From: Notospermus geniculatus
Taxonomy: Eukaryota > Nemertea > Pilidiophora > Heteronemertea > Lineidae
Length of the DNA stretch: 64,000 nucleotides
Reading direction: 5' to 3'
Assembly: GCA_002633025.1 (NCBI GenBank)
Contig: NMRB01001374.1
Span: 12,572-76,571 of the forward strand
Shown here piece after piece: positions 1-14,800 of this stretch; the stretch's first letter is position 1, and each line of letters opens with the position of its first letter. Made by a program: the position numbers and the translations under genes. The notes beneath the pieces were generated by a model, which had not been told where the DNA came from, made no database searches, and worked only from the letters and a program-made list of their open reading frames with translations.

Positions 1-555
1 TTGGAAATTTTGAGCGTACCGCTGCGTATTGAAAATTTTTAATAAGGAACCCATAAGGACTTGATATACGCACAAGTGTGACCGGGCCTTTAGCTTTAGA
101 GTTGTTCTCCAAGCCACCACACATTTATAAAGCTGATAGAAAATTCGGTGTTTGTATCAGGTCAGAGAACTTCGACTCGGGATCCCACAGCAAAATGAGA
201 CACAACTCAGACAGTTTGCGTTGCTTTCATTTAATTATGCATGCCTGTACAGTCTATACGGTGAAACAGGCTTGTTGCTTCCTAAACTGACTATTATCAA
301 AAATTCATAACATTTCTGATGAATTTTCGATATTACTGGCAATCCAAGTGGGGAAAGTAAGTACACCAGTAACTTAATTGGCCGGTCGATTGTTCCTCTC
401 TCTTAATCGCAGTCTTGGCATTTACTGTAAATAAATATCCAACATTACATACAGCACAAAGAACGACACAAAAATGATATAATACGAAATATCATGTGTT
501 GAAAACCCAAGTCAGCCAACTAATCAGAAAAATCTTCATGCCAAATGATGGAAAA

Positions 556-836
556 ATGATCAAGCTAAAGTGTTTTTCACATTGAACTGGCCAAAGGTAC
601 TTAGTTGAACTCAGGAATGTGACCAGATCACATTTACCAAGAGGTAGTGGTGTTGCACAACACTGACTTGAAAACAGATTATAGCTCTTTCATGGTGTCA
701 GCCAACGCTGGCCAGCCATAACACCGGCTATTGAGGGTTGTGTAACATTATTATTTGTGATCATGCCATTACAGTTTAGTGACAAGAGGTCAGCCAAGTA
801 CCTTTGGCCAGTTCACTGTGGAAAACACTTTATCAT
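556..836. mobile_element. MITE-like element with about 45-bp terminal inverted repeats
   Basis: The left end contains AACTGGCCAAAGGTACTT and the right end contains its reverse complement AAGTACCTTTGGCCAGTT. Flanking AAAGTGTTTT/AAAACACTTT words extend the match to about 45 bp with some mismatches. About 280 bp long with no coding capacity, so a non-autonomous DNA transposon is the simplest reading. I could not define a target-site duplication. Confidence 0.6.
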
Positions 837-3800
837 ACTTCAAAAATTGGTGAAAAAATATTGGGAGATCACGGAGTAATTCACAAATATCCACTGGTTA
901 ATAACTTATGACCGAGATTGTACAAAAACACATTATTCTCTTGGACGTATAAAAGAAAGGGGTCATTCAAGTAATAAATACATACGTAAAATTTTGGAAA
1001 TTTTTGACGCCCCCCCCCCCCTTTGTATGCATTGCATACACATCTATGAAGACCAACACCCCCCACCCACCCACCCCGATACGGCATGCGCAACTAGAGG
1101 CCTGGCGGCCTGGGAGCTTCGCTGGGGGCAGGGGACGAGTGAATTGCCTGTATGGTCTGAGTAGTTGGCACAAACAATATCGCAGGTTGTAGTAAGGTAG
1201 GTTTCCTACTACTACACTGTAGTCCAGGATGCATATTCACAACCTTGCCAGGCTTAGTTGCCTGCTTAAGTGCCTAGTTTGCAGAGGCCAATGTACACAA
1301 CTACATAAGCAGCCAACTAAGCTAGCAATGGGCCCAGACCACTATTCCACACTGTCCTCGGCAGTCAGACATTCTTTTCGTTGAGGATGGCTAAGCCCGG
1401 CCTGAACAGAATTGGTCTCTGTCATGGCTGTCACGAAACTCCAAAAGAAAAAAATGCGATGCCTCCTGAATGAAGGCAGGTGAACCAACTTCATTTCACT
1501 TCGAAATTTTGTTGTAATTTGTCATTACCAGCACATAACAACAATTTTAAACTACCGTATCAAAAGTTTTGTTTTTGTTGTTATGTTGACATTTTCAAAC
1601 CCTATTTTGGGCGTCCTCCAAATTCTGGCCAGGGTTTGGGGCCGATCCGCCGTGCCGAACGTGTAATAGGCCTTATCGCACCTAGCACGTGTGAAGTCAG
1701 CCAACCGTGGAAGGCCCAACCATCAGCGCCCCCCGCAGTACATTGATAATGCATTGCGCTGTGCATGGAGTGCATTTGATGTAAACATTGGCCGACAACA
1801 GTCACTTCCCAAAGCCAGATGCGCTTAAAACTACTAGGCCTACCTACATGACCACATCACGACTGTTCAAAAACGCATTCTCGAGTGCTCATTAAAATTG
1901 ATACATTTTGCTACATTCACGATCATTGCATATCGTCGTGATCTAGGTCACGGCGTCGCGGCTGTGAAAAAACACTGATCGGAATGTTTGACGCCGGGCC
2001 CGGCGTAAAACGGAGTGATAATAGACAAAATGATGCGCTAATACATACATTTACTAGCGTTTGGTATGCGCACAGCATTGTAATCACTAACCTCATCCAC
2101 GGCAAAACAGAAGGTGAATTTGAGAGGATTTGCCATCGATCTGGCCGTTTTACGAACCATTCCACATTTCATGTGCCGCCATATTTGCTTTCGCTAATTT
2201 ATGCAGACAGTGCAATTTGCGACTTCAGTGTAAAGTTTTCGACACTTCATCAACGTTTTTCAAAGTATATTAAATGACTTATGTCGATTATTTACTTTGA
2301 TTGCCCACCCTACGATTTGATTTTGTTAATAAAACATACGTAATTGTGGTTAAATTCGAGTATTTTGGTCGCCACGGCACACTAATTTTGGCGGGAAATG
2401 AACACCCCACTTTCCGACCTTCTGACGCTGAAACCACCGCCGTTCAGGGACAATTCTCTTCGTAGGGTGGAAGATGCGATCATAATGAATCATTTCAAGC
2501 CCTGATTGGCTCATAATCTGCATAAATAAATTAGTAATCGACCCACTCAGGTCAACAAGACATCGTAACTCGATGATTGGTCAGCTGGCGACTTTCATGT
2601 GAACAGATGCGTGAGCTCACGCTGAACTGGCAAATGACGTTGTGACGTTCGAAGCGCCGTAAGATGGCGTGTCATATTGACCCGGTTTTCATGAATACCA
2701 TGAAATGCATTACCGGTACTTGGAACAGTCGTGACATGGGGGAAGTGATTCAAATCAATAAATTTTATTATTGACCACCGATCATTTTCGCGATCGCAAA
2801 AAATCGATGATTAAGGCTTAGGTGAAGTTAACTCACTTGGCGCAAAGAGGCCTAATTTTGGACATCCAAGAGGGGTTCCAAGGCATATTCTCCTGAAGAA
2901 AGGCAAGAACCGCTTACCTAATCTGCTTATAATGGGCCTTTAGAATTGCTCAGAGTGACTGGCGAAGTCACCAAATCAATCACGATGCAACAAAGTCAGA
3001 CGTTCATGAGTTTCATTCATGCGAACCATGTTACCTCACAACTGGGAACTTTAAAAATATGATGCAACAAATTCACAGAACATTATCTAACCTAGGCTCA
3101 TACATCTTGCTATGCAAAGACATAGGCCTAGGAGCCCAACACAGAGTCCTCTGTACATTCATAGTGAGCTGGAACCTCTGCTTTGTGCACCATTTTGGAT
3201 ACATTTTACTAAATCACTCCAAAGTCTATCTTTCTTGGACAAATTTAACAATATCTCAAAATATTGCCCTCGGCAGGTATGTAACCTTACTTTATATGTT
3301 TGTTTCAATGTGATAACTTTATTGCCCGTTCAAGAAAATGACTTGAAATTTTACAACTTTTTGAAACTGAGTTTCTTGCTGTAAAACAAAAGAGGGTTGC
3401 ATAACAGTTGATACTGATTGATATTGAGGGTCCCTATTAAACATAAATCAAGGTGGGAGGAGTAAATTTTGTACCAGGGGTCTGTAAACATGAAAACTTG
3501 ACACCCACTTTTCATGGCCCTGACTCAGTGTATTTACTTCCCCCAAACCTTAATTCACTGACAGTTCATACATCGCCAACATATTAGGCCTATCATAGGG
3601 CCATGTCGTGTCGATGGTCACGTGCCAGTAATTGACCAATCAGCGCGGGGTTGGGGCGGGGTTGCATGATAATGTATGTTGATGTGTGGTGATGTTGACG
3701 ATTAAAGCTGACAGGTCAGATATACTCTCCGACTTGTATGCAAAAATTTTTACGCTCAACTTCGGCAGACCACGAGGCTGCCGAAGTCGAGCGTTCGGTA

Positions 3801-4031
3801 ATGTTCGTAATGTACACCACACACCTGTTAGAGCCTTTTGAATTCGTGCATCGACTTGATTTCATAACCTTAACTTCTTGATGACGAAATCACCTATCTA
3901 TTGCACGTGTTTAATAGGTGTTATCGTAGTTGTGATGCAATGACAACGTTCACCATTCTTAGCTCATTTGCATTTCAAATGACAAACGTTGTGCACAAAG
4001 GGAATGATAGTGTTTTTTTTGCATTTCTGAT

Positions 4032-4328
4032 ATTTCACCATGTTTGAATCGATGTAGGAGAAAAGGAAGGAAAGGGCATGACGGCTGAAGAAGCATCAGT
4101 TTACAATATCATCATACAGAGTGCATGCTGCTTATGGATTTTCTAATATTTGATCGTTCATTTGGTGAGGAATTTTAAGATTTCACCATGTTTGAATCGA
4201 TGGATGAGAAAAGGAAGGAAAGGGCATCATGGCTGAAGAAGCATCAGTTTACAATATCGTCATACAGAGTGCGTGCTGCTTATGGATTTTCTTATATTTG
4301 ATCGTTCATTTGGTGAGAAATTTTAAGA
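4032..4328 (+). repeat. direct tandem duplication, 148-bp unit x2
   Basis: Positions 4032-4179 and 4180-4328 are near-identical head-to-tail copies, both starting ATTTCACCATGTTTGAATCG and ending AATTTTAAG. In the second copy an ATG precedes GCTGAAGAAGCATC; in the first that ATG reads ACG. So only one copy could start a short open frame. Confidence 0.85.
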
Positions 4329-5037
4329 TATGTGACTACTTCTTATGTAAGCCTCGCCAAACGACACGGTGTGAAGAAGATGAATGTCCCCGACATACAG
4401 TGTACCTCGTACAATGCCCTGCATTGTTCAAAGTTCTGGTTAGGGTTAGTGCCATCATTGTCAGTCGCCCCTTAATCCGTGAAACTATTGTTAGGGTACA
4501 TCTATTGCAAGGGTACATTCAACTTCCTTACAACGGCATTATTACTGATATTGACAACAAAATGGTCGCTCTGGTTGACGGAAGCTCTAACAGGTGTGAC
4601 CAAGCTTCCTATCTTGAAACACCCATTACACCCTCCGCATACTAACTACGTCATCATTCACTCGCCTGACAACCGGAAGTGAATCATATCGGATTTATTT
4701 AGCTAATATTATTTACAGTAATATTGGAATGGGGCCGAAGCCATGGGCATTATTGGCCCCAGGTGTAAGTTACAATAAAATTTCGACAATTTTGGCGAAC
4801 AGAAAATATGGAATACAGAAGAAATAAACTTGTAAAAACTATGTATACACACTTTAAACCATTTTCATTTCACGGTGGTAGCGGGGGTGAAAGACGGACC
4901 AGAGTTTCTTACGAAGGGTATTTGTGAGACGAGTGAGCGGGCGATGTCGAACGTCATCACTTTGCAGCAGGCGACATTCGTCACCGCCCATCCAAACGAC
5001 TCAAGATGGAGGGACTAGGATAAGAGATGACCTTCAA

Positions 5038-6395
5038 TATTAAAAGATTGAGCTAATAAAACGAGCCGTGTGGGAAATAATTTGGACATTGTCAGTTTTG
5101 TTCAAATTCGTGTTCACATACAGCAACGTATGGACTTTATCATTCTGATTGAGGTTTTGTAGGATTAGGTGGGTCTGAAGGAGCTGTCTGCGAGATACGT
5201 CATGTTCCCTGCATTGCAGAAGTATGTGTCTTGTCGTCTGGGGTCCCTGTCCACAGGAACAGTTTGGGTTAGGTACCGTACTAAAGTTATGAGCGTGAAG
5301 GTGACTCTTGAACACAAGATCACAGCGTGTTCTGTTAAGATAAATTTCATCTTTGCGCGGCAGAGCTAACCTAGTTGATAAAAAGGCATTTTTGGTTTTA
5401 AAAGGTTTGCGTACTTGATATTTAAAGGAATTACGGGACAATAAGGATCTCAGTTCAACAGGGGTGCGCTCCCACAATGTAATGGCAGAAGGTATTAGAG
5501 ATTGCCTCATGGCTCTAGACATATTGGCAGGTAATCTGAAGTCTCTCGTGCGCCTGAGTCTGGCATCGACGTTATTGTTACGATAGTGGTTGATCGAGTT
5601 TGAAAGATAATGAGGGAGCAAATTGTGCTTGTTGTCAAACATTAAAAGTAACATTTTTTCTTTTCTACGGTCTGCCAGACTCATCCACCCCAGACACTCC
5701 AGAACCTTCTTTCTGTTCGAACCATGCAGGCAGCCACTCACAATAATTGCAGCTCTATAGTGTAGACGATCTAATTTCTCCAATTCGCGTTGACTTGCAG
5801 AGTTAAATACAAGAGACCCATACTCTAAATGAGGAAGAATGAACGACATGAAGATCCTCTCTAAATGACGGGAACTTGAATAAGAAGACAATGATTTTAA
5901 AGGATTTAACATGTTGTTGCATTTTAAAACAATACTGTTGATATGTTGTTGGAAGTTGAGTTTGGAATCTAAAAAAACACCAAGGTGTTTATGAGATTCC
6001 CCTTTTGGGATGAGCTCATTATTCAACACCAAGCCTGGATGGTTGCGAGTGGGAAATCTGCTGGAGCTAAAGACCACTTCCATACTTTTACTTGCTTTAA
6101 ACTTTAGTTTCCAAGTCCTTGACCACTGAGCCATACGGTCGAGATCGCTCTGTAAACGAGCATTCGCTATATTAACGTTTTCACCCCGATGAACAGGGAA
6201 AAATAGAGAGCTGTCATCGGCGTAAAGAAACAACGTACAGTTTTGAACCGATTCACAAAGGTCATTTATATACAAAAGGAAAAGAAGTGGGCCTAAGACG
6301 GATCCCTGTGGAACACCACTATTAATGACATCGTTGTCAGACCAATGGGAAAATGAACTATTTACCTTAACCCGCAGACGACGGTGATTTAAATA
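5038..6395 (-). mobile_element. non-LTR retrotransposon (LINE), 5'-truncated reverse transcriptase
   Basis: The minus strand encodes the C-terminal half of a LINE ORF2. The block GVPQGSVLGPLLFLLYIND (about 6240-6310) is followed by the catalytic LYADD motif of the reverse-transcriptase palm (about 6215-6230), then the thumb region and a cysteine/histidine motif of the C-x-C...H...C type near the C-terminus, ending in a stop at 5040. Frame and motif order fit the Jockey/CR1 side of the LINEs (family knowledge). The frame is open to about 6395, where it is cut off next to another repeat, so the endonuclease and the first RT motifs are missing. A dead copy by 5' truncation, although the remaining 450 or so codons are uninterrupted, which suggests fairly recent insertion. 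Confidence 0.9.
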
Positions 6396-6403
6396 GGCCG
6401 GGT

Positions 6404-7548
6404 TTATTTGGCAAGCATGCTTGCCAAACAGTTCCCTTTTTCGTCCTTATTTAGCAAGCATGCTTGCCATCTAACGCTGAAAAATGTCCCTATTTGGCAA
6501 GCATGTCACGCCCCCTAATGAATATTAATCAGGATATGTGCTTGCCATATTATTCAGCACGTTCGGTTATTGAGNGGCACAATTACACAGAGTAAAAACT
6601 TGACGTTCATGTTGTACTTTTTGAGAGGCACGGCGCTGATTTTAAGCAGGCGGGGTGATAAATATGAGTATTTTTATCTGGAACTTACTTAACGGGACCC
6701 AAACAACAATATTCAAGTCAAATTCAAGTCAATGGCAACCACACCTATGAGCATTGCCTACTGTGGCCAATGAGGCCACCATCCGGCAGTCGCTTGTTGG
6801 CATCCTCGACTGTTCGGGTCTATTTTTGTACGAAAACACGCAACGTTTCTTCTTGATATGCCTTTTCTGAGAGAAAAATAAAACAGGAGAAAAGGGGAAA
6901 AATAGGGAAAAAAAAAGAAAAAATCACGAGTGAGACAACGCGAGTTTCGAACCCACGACCTTCAGGTTGTTGAGCCGACATCCTGAGCACTACGCTAATC
7001 AACTAACTGCAGATGGGCGGAGGATATTTGTTACCTGGCTCAGGGCAATGCGTGTAACTCGACGTTTAAGCCGAACTTCGCGTACTGTTTGGCAAACCAG
7101 GCTCGATAAATGGACATTTTCTTCTGAAAATCGCTTGTTGTTCGCTCCCTACCGCAAGGCACCGTCCACCACACGCCACTGTCTCCCATGCCAGCTGCTC
7201 AGCGCTGCATAATTAATGAGCTAGGGCGCGCGTCCAAGACTACGCTTTTACTGCATACACAGCAGTTAGCTGTGCAAATATACAGTTCGATGCCTTTAAC
7301 GCCGTCTTAATCTTCGTTGGAGGCAAAGCCTGCTTTCAATCACAACTTTTCGGTGCCTTTTTGCGACGGCGGCGAAGGCTAGTCGGAGGTCTCCATCTTC
7401 GTCTACTGTTTGCATAATTAATGAGGTCTAATTAGGCCTTAATTTTCATTGGTCCATACTGATCGGTGGTCATGAATATTCACTAATGTTTGCTTGCCAT
7501 ATAAGACTAATTTCTGTGTATTCGGCAAGCATATGCTTGCCAAATAAC
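6404..7548. mobile_element. inverted-repeat element with GCAAGCATGC-type palindromes at both ends
   Basis: The left end reads TTATTTGGCAAGCATGCTTG and the right end is the inverted CAAGCATATGCTTGCCAAATAA. Both ends hold internal palindromes of the form GGCAAGCATGCTTGCC, three to four at the left (6411-6545) and two at the right (7490-7545). The interior carries a tRNA-like segment and an n at 6575. No transposase frame is seen. The target-site duplication is unclear. Confidence 0.55.
6938..7012 (-). mobile_element. tRNA-derived segment (SINE head or tRNA pseudogene)
   Basis: On the minus strand a box-A-like TAGCGTAGTGCTCAGG is followed about 40 nt later by a box-B-like GTGGGTTCGAAACT. That spacing fits an RNA polymerase III internal promoter. 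The T-arm pairs poorly and I could not fold a clean acceptor stem, so I do not call a functional tRNA. Confidence 0.4.
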
Positions 7549-8524
7549 CACTTCCTTTATAAATACAGGCCCAGTTTTCTGGGAAGAATGCAGCGTGGAT
7601 TCTACACTGTCACTCCACGCAGCACTCGTCCCGCCCGACATCCGAGTTGATTATCATCCCGGAATACAGACGCAGTCAGCATGGTCTAGTCAGAACTTGG
7701 ACTTTGATCTCAAATATACGGACCGTATCTGAGTGTCAATCAAACGCCAGATTGCTGCAGTTAGCCAATCAGGGGTGAGTTGGTTGATTGACTTGAGTCT
7801 GTCAGCTATCAGGTTTGAATTCTCACGCCGCTGATTGGGTGTTGCTATCGTGTATCGGATTGACTGACAGTTGCAATAGTTTAGGACACAAAATGACAGC
7901 AAAGAAACAGAATGAAAACATGCGACGCAAGCAATCTTACGCTCGTTTTAGGCCTACGTCTGAGATAAATATCGGCCTAATTATTGATTCTAGAAGTAAA
8001 CATTCCGCTGGCAATCCCCGTCTGAACAGCTGGCGGGATACGGCCTGTTGCCATGGTTGAATCATTTCTTCCGAGGATGTGTCGGCCTTCGTAGTGACTG
8101 AAGCATCGCGGCCGGCTATTAACAGCGTTGAGTTTATGCCCGAATTAATTGCCGATTGCGTCATCTTGCGGGTGATCGTTGCGGACGACCCTCGGGGCCC
8201 GCGCGGGTAATTAAGCGATGCGGTCAATTAAGCCCATTGAACCAGCCACGGACGCCCGCAGTTACGGGTCCCCGCACCCGCGGTAAATTAGCGACCGCGG
8301 TATAACCTGACCGTGATCAGCACTGTACTTACTTGAAGGACTATACAGGAAGGTTTGAAGTATTCTAACACATTGTTTATGACTGGCTTGAAAATGCTCA
8401 TGTAAGCTGAAAATATAGAAACGTATGATTTTTAGAAAAATTACCTCTTGGTTCTTTTTGGCGAAAAAACATGGGGGGGGGGGGCATGGTGACCTGTCAA
8501 ATTATAATAATTGAATGAACTTAC
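7549..8524. other. no gene seen; expected place of missing HDAC3 3' exons
   Basis: This lies immediately downstream, on the minus strand, of the last recognisable HDAC3 exon. I looked on the minus strand for the conserved CADSLG and GGGGYT blocks and found neither here nor further left. The stretch holds a GC-rich patch (about 8090-8300) and a poly-G run (8473-8484). Confidence 0.5.
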
Positions 8525-10857
<2,333 letters not shown>

Positions 10858-11816
10858 TAAAAAGGGATGCAGAAAATGGTTACTTTAGACTGCACATGTA
10901 GTTATGACCTAATGCAAGTACTAACTAACTTCCTAGGCCTATAGATCCGAGAGATACTGTATAATCTGATAATCCTATTCCATTGGCCAGGCACTGATCG
11001 ACTTTTTTAAGACATTCACAGCAATTCGCACAGGCGGCGTATAGGCCTAGCCTAGATAGAGCCACTTTGACTTAGCCTAGCCCTAGTCTTAAAATAATAC
11101 ACAGTTTGCGTTAATAGTGGCCGCCATTTTTTTTGTGGAAATTAGCCAAATTTTCGAACTTCTCAAATACATTATATTACATGTAGCTGCTTGCTTGCTA
11201 AAATATCTGTATGCAGTTCTACATTGTAAGTGACTTTGCTTACTGTATGAACTTTCTTTTCTTTGAAAGCCTGCGACAGTACAGTAGGCCTAGTGCTAGT
11301 GCAAAATCCCATTGAAAAAAAGGCACAAATTAAAACGGCGGCCGCTAATTAATTTCGCAGCCGCATAGTCAGTTTGTGAAAGCAAAAGTGCAGCATCAGC
11401 CAGAGTCCCAGCATGCAGTTTAAGTTACCATGGTTACTGAGACTACCATCCATGACATGCGCCCCCCCCGGCCGGTTGCCTTTTCATTCAGTTCAGCACA
11501 GCACAGCACAGCATTGGCCATTGCCACTTTAACCCTTTCGCTGCGTTTGACGTGCAATACACGTCATGGCACATGCGCAGTCCCGTGCGGGTGACGTGCA
11601 GTGCACGTCATGCCCCTCAGCTTTGATACTTGTGTGGGGTCGCACTAAATTGCGTCCAACTGCGACCAGTTGCGTCCAGTAGCGTCCAACGGCATAAAAA
11701 AGTAATTTCTGGCAATAAAAGTGACGATATCAATATTTGTGAGTGTGGGCAGGAGTCAATCAAATGTTCCTGAAATGTATTTCATGTANCAGCTGACCAG
11801 CTGTCAAAGCTGCAAG
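10858..11816. promoter_or_regulatory. divergent intergenic region between HDAC3 and the plus-strand GAREM-like gene
   Basis: About 0.95 kb separates two head-to-head genes, so it should contain both promoters. I see no TATA box. There are GC-rich words (GGCGGCCGC near 11338-11346) and a set of CACGTCA/TGACGTG words at 11545-11612. The HDAC3 first exon should be here or further right but I could not find it. An n at 11789 marks a possible gap. Confidence 0.45.
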
Positions 11817-14800
11817 ATGGTGGACGAGGAAACTCTTTGTTGGGATTCGGCGAAAATTTGGACGCCTAAAAGTTTGTATGAGGATCATACATGGCCGAGA
11901 ATCGTCGAGGCTAGGAGTGGACATTATGGACAGGTGAATACTGAAACATTCAGTTCAGGGGATAGGATGGTAATGCTGGGATCAAGGTGTTTCCCTAGGG
12001 TTGTTGCTCATGATTTTCAGTACATCACACAAAATCCAGACAATGAACTCATGCCTTCCTTGGATGCTATCAAACAAAAGGGTCCTAGTTACAGCATCCC
12101 TTTGATGTTGACTGGCAACAAGTGCAACCAGCCTTGTATGCTGCAGATCCTTCCTCTAAGACGGTCAGATTATGTATACAAAACAGCACAAGATCTTTTG
12201 GAGACATTCCCAAGATTCGTCAAAGTGAATCGATCATTTTTCATCCACTCTCGTCTTCCGTTGGTGAAAGAAGGAACTGTGCTTGAACTTCTTCAGACGG
12301 ATTTGAGGATGGAAGCAGAGGGAACCGGGCCGTCCAAATTCCTGATATGTGCCAGCGGTGAACGTAGGATACCGTTAAAGATGGACACGTGGGGTGATTT
12401 TACTGTTGATGACGACCCCAGCTCTTACACGTTGAAGGAAGTTGTGGATCGTTTTCCACTTCCCCAGCGTGTTCATTTCACTGTCATGCCGGAAGGACTT
12501 GAAAGCAACGACATAGTACTCATAGAAGAGTCCAGTTACACTTTTTTGATTTGTGTACCCCTTGAGGTTGTTCTGAATGATTTAGTCGACGAAGATTTTG
12601 ATGTCATTTTCTTCCCAGTGAGTTCCGAAGCAGAGTTCTTTGATTGCACCTCCAGCAGGGAATTGGACGTGTACAGGAAAGTGATCCAAAATGGCGGCGA
12701 GTTGTTTGGCTTGAATCAATTCAAGGACTTAAATGCCGTCTGCCCCGAGGTGTCGATGTCGGAGATCCAGTTTTATCCGTATGATCAGGTGTACGAAAAC
12801 CTTAGCAGTCGTCCGCCGTTGTTGCCAAGAAAGTTGCCGATAACAAAGACAGTAGGAAAAAAGAGAGGTAAGGGAAACTCAAAGGAAATTGTCTTGGTTA
12901 AAGTATTTTTTGCTTCATGTTTGATCGCCAGAGTTACCAGGGTTTCAGGGACCTTACATCTCCACTCCACTGGAAGATTACTCACAGCATTTCGACTCCT
13001 GGCACCTAAAAGAGCGCTTTCACCATCTTCAACATGTTTCATTCAGTACGATACAAAATATGGTACCGTAGCAGAACAATTTATTCAAAGGGGCTGTTCG
13101 TTTTCGTCCATTGAGGAATCTTGAGTTGTGATCCTGAGAAAATGGAGAGAGCTGCAAGTTGCAGCAATTATTCTGTACAGCACAACAAATAATCCCTACA
13201 ATTTGCAAGTGCATAGCTTTTTCCGTTTTCCCAAGGATCACAACTCAGACTCCTCAAGTGACGAAAATGAACAGCCCCTTTTGATAATACCGGTACAAGA
13301 TATTCATCAAGATAGCCTATCTTGAACAAACAATGGTTCACATCACTACACCTTTGGACTATGCCCTTGGTGGAGTCCAAAGGCAAAAACACAGTACTAG
13401 ACCTTGATATTTCAAAGATACTGTGGCCAAAAACTATCCCGTACATTTATATCTTTGTGAGTCACCCAGTGCTGAACATGAGTATTTCTTCTTCCTTACC
13501 CAGTAGTTTTTTAGAGCATTTTTGGGAATCTGTCCATGCATAAAGCATTGACTTTTGGAGTGCTCAACCAGACTCATACCATGACCAAATGTTGCTGGAA
13601 CCCCTGACATGCCTGACTAAAGCGGGTGATCCACTGTTGCGATTTTGGCTTGAGACGGGGTTGCGTTCCCTTGCGGTTACCTTATATGGAAATCGGAAGT
13701 CCTTATAAGGTAATCGCAAGGGAACGCAACCCCGTCTCAAGCCAAAATCGCAACAGTGGATCACCCGCTTCAGTGACTGAAATGGGTTATTCAAAATATT
13801 TTCTTCTTAAATCAATGTGCATGTAAATTGTAATCTTGCATTCTTGTAGTAAAATCTGATGTCTTTGTTTTCACTTCAGAACACCGTCTCCCTCCCCCTC
13901 TTCCCTGTGATAAAAGTGATCAGATTTCACCCGTTCATAGGTCACAGCCTGATGCCAGAGAGGGACGTGTTACCTTCTATGAGGAGGCACAAAACTGGAC
14001 TGGTGGTGGAGTTGAGGAGGTAAATTTGAATTGAGACATGACATGATTATGAATCATAAAACTGAAGCCTGTTCCTGCACACTCAATACATATTTGTCAA
14101 ATTTTCTGATTACCGGTATGCCAGTTCAGGGCCATAATATATGTGCTCGACAATATTATCAAAGTAGCATACTGGTACTGGTAATCCCTGATCCCGAAAA
14201 TGACTGTGCATAGACAAGCCTCGAATTCGCAGATCTGTGCTCTTCCACCGAAATCGCAACCACAAGCTCAATCTGAAACCAGCTGACGTGGCACAATCCA
14301 TGATTCAGACTTATATGGAAATCGGAAGTCCTTATAAGGTAATCGCAAGGGAACGCAACCCCGTCTCAAGCCAAAATCGCAACAGTGGATCACCCGCTTC
14401 AGTGACTAAAATGGGTTATTCAAAATATTTTCTTCTTAAATCAATGTGCATGTAAATTGTAATCTTGCATTCTTGTAGTAAAATCTGACATGTCTGATGT
14501 CTTTGTTTTCACTTCAGAACACCGTCTCCCTCCCCCTCTTCCCTGTGATAAAAGTGATCAGATTTCACCCGTTCATAGGTCACAGCCTGATGTCAAAGAG
14601 GGACGTGTTACCTTCTATGAGGAGGCACAAAACTGGACTGGTGGTGGAGTTGAGGAGGTAAATTTGAATTGAGACATGACATGACTATGAATCATAAAAC
14701 TGAAGCCTGTTCCTGCACACTCAATACATATTTGTCAAATTTTCTGATTACCGGTATGCCAGTTCAGGGCCCAAGGTTTCCATAATATATGTGCTCAATA

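Larger units (their letters stand above)
1..5037. other. gene-poor repeat-bearing region
   Basis: I see no exon series or conserved protein here. It holds an inverted-repeat element (556-836), a poly-C run near 1010-1021, a short palindrome around 3752-3793 with stem ACTTCGGCAG/CTGCCGAAGT, and a 148-bp tandem duplication (4032-4328). The open frames are short and look like chance frames. Confidence 0.6.

Noticed and set aside
4229-4645. 138-codon plus-strand frame starting MAEEASVYNIV with one hydrophobic stretch
   Set aside because: It begins inside a 148-bp tandem repeat, has no recognisable homologue, and the downstream residues look random. Not enough to call a gene.
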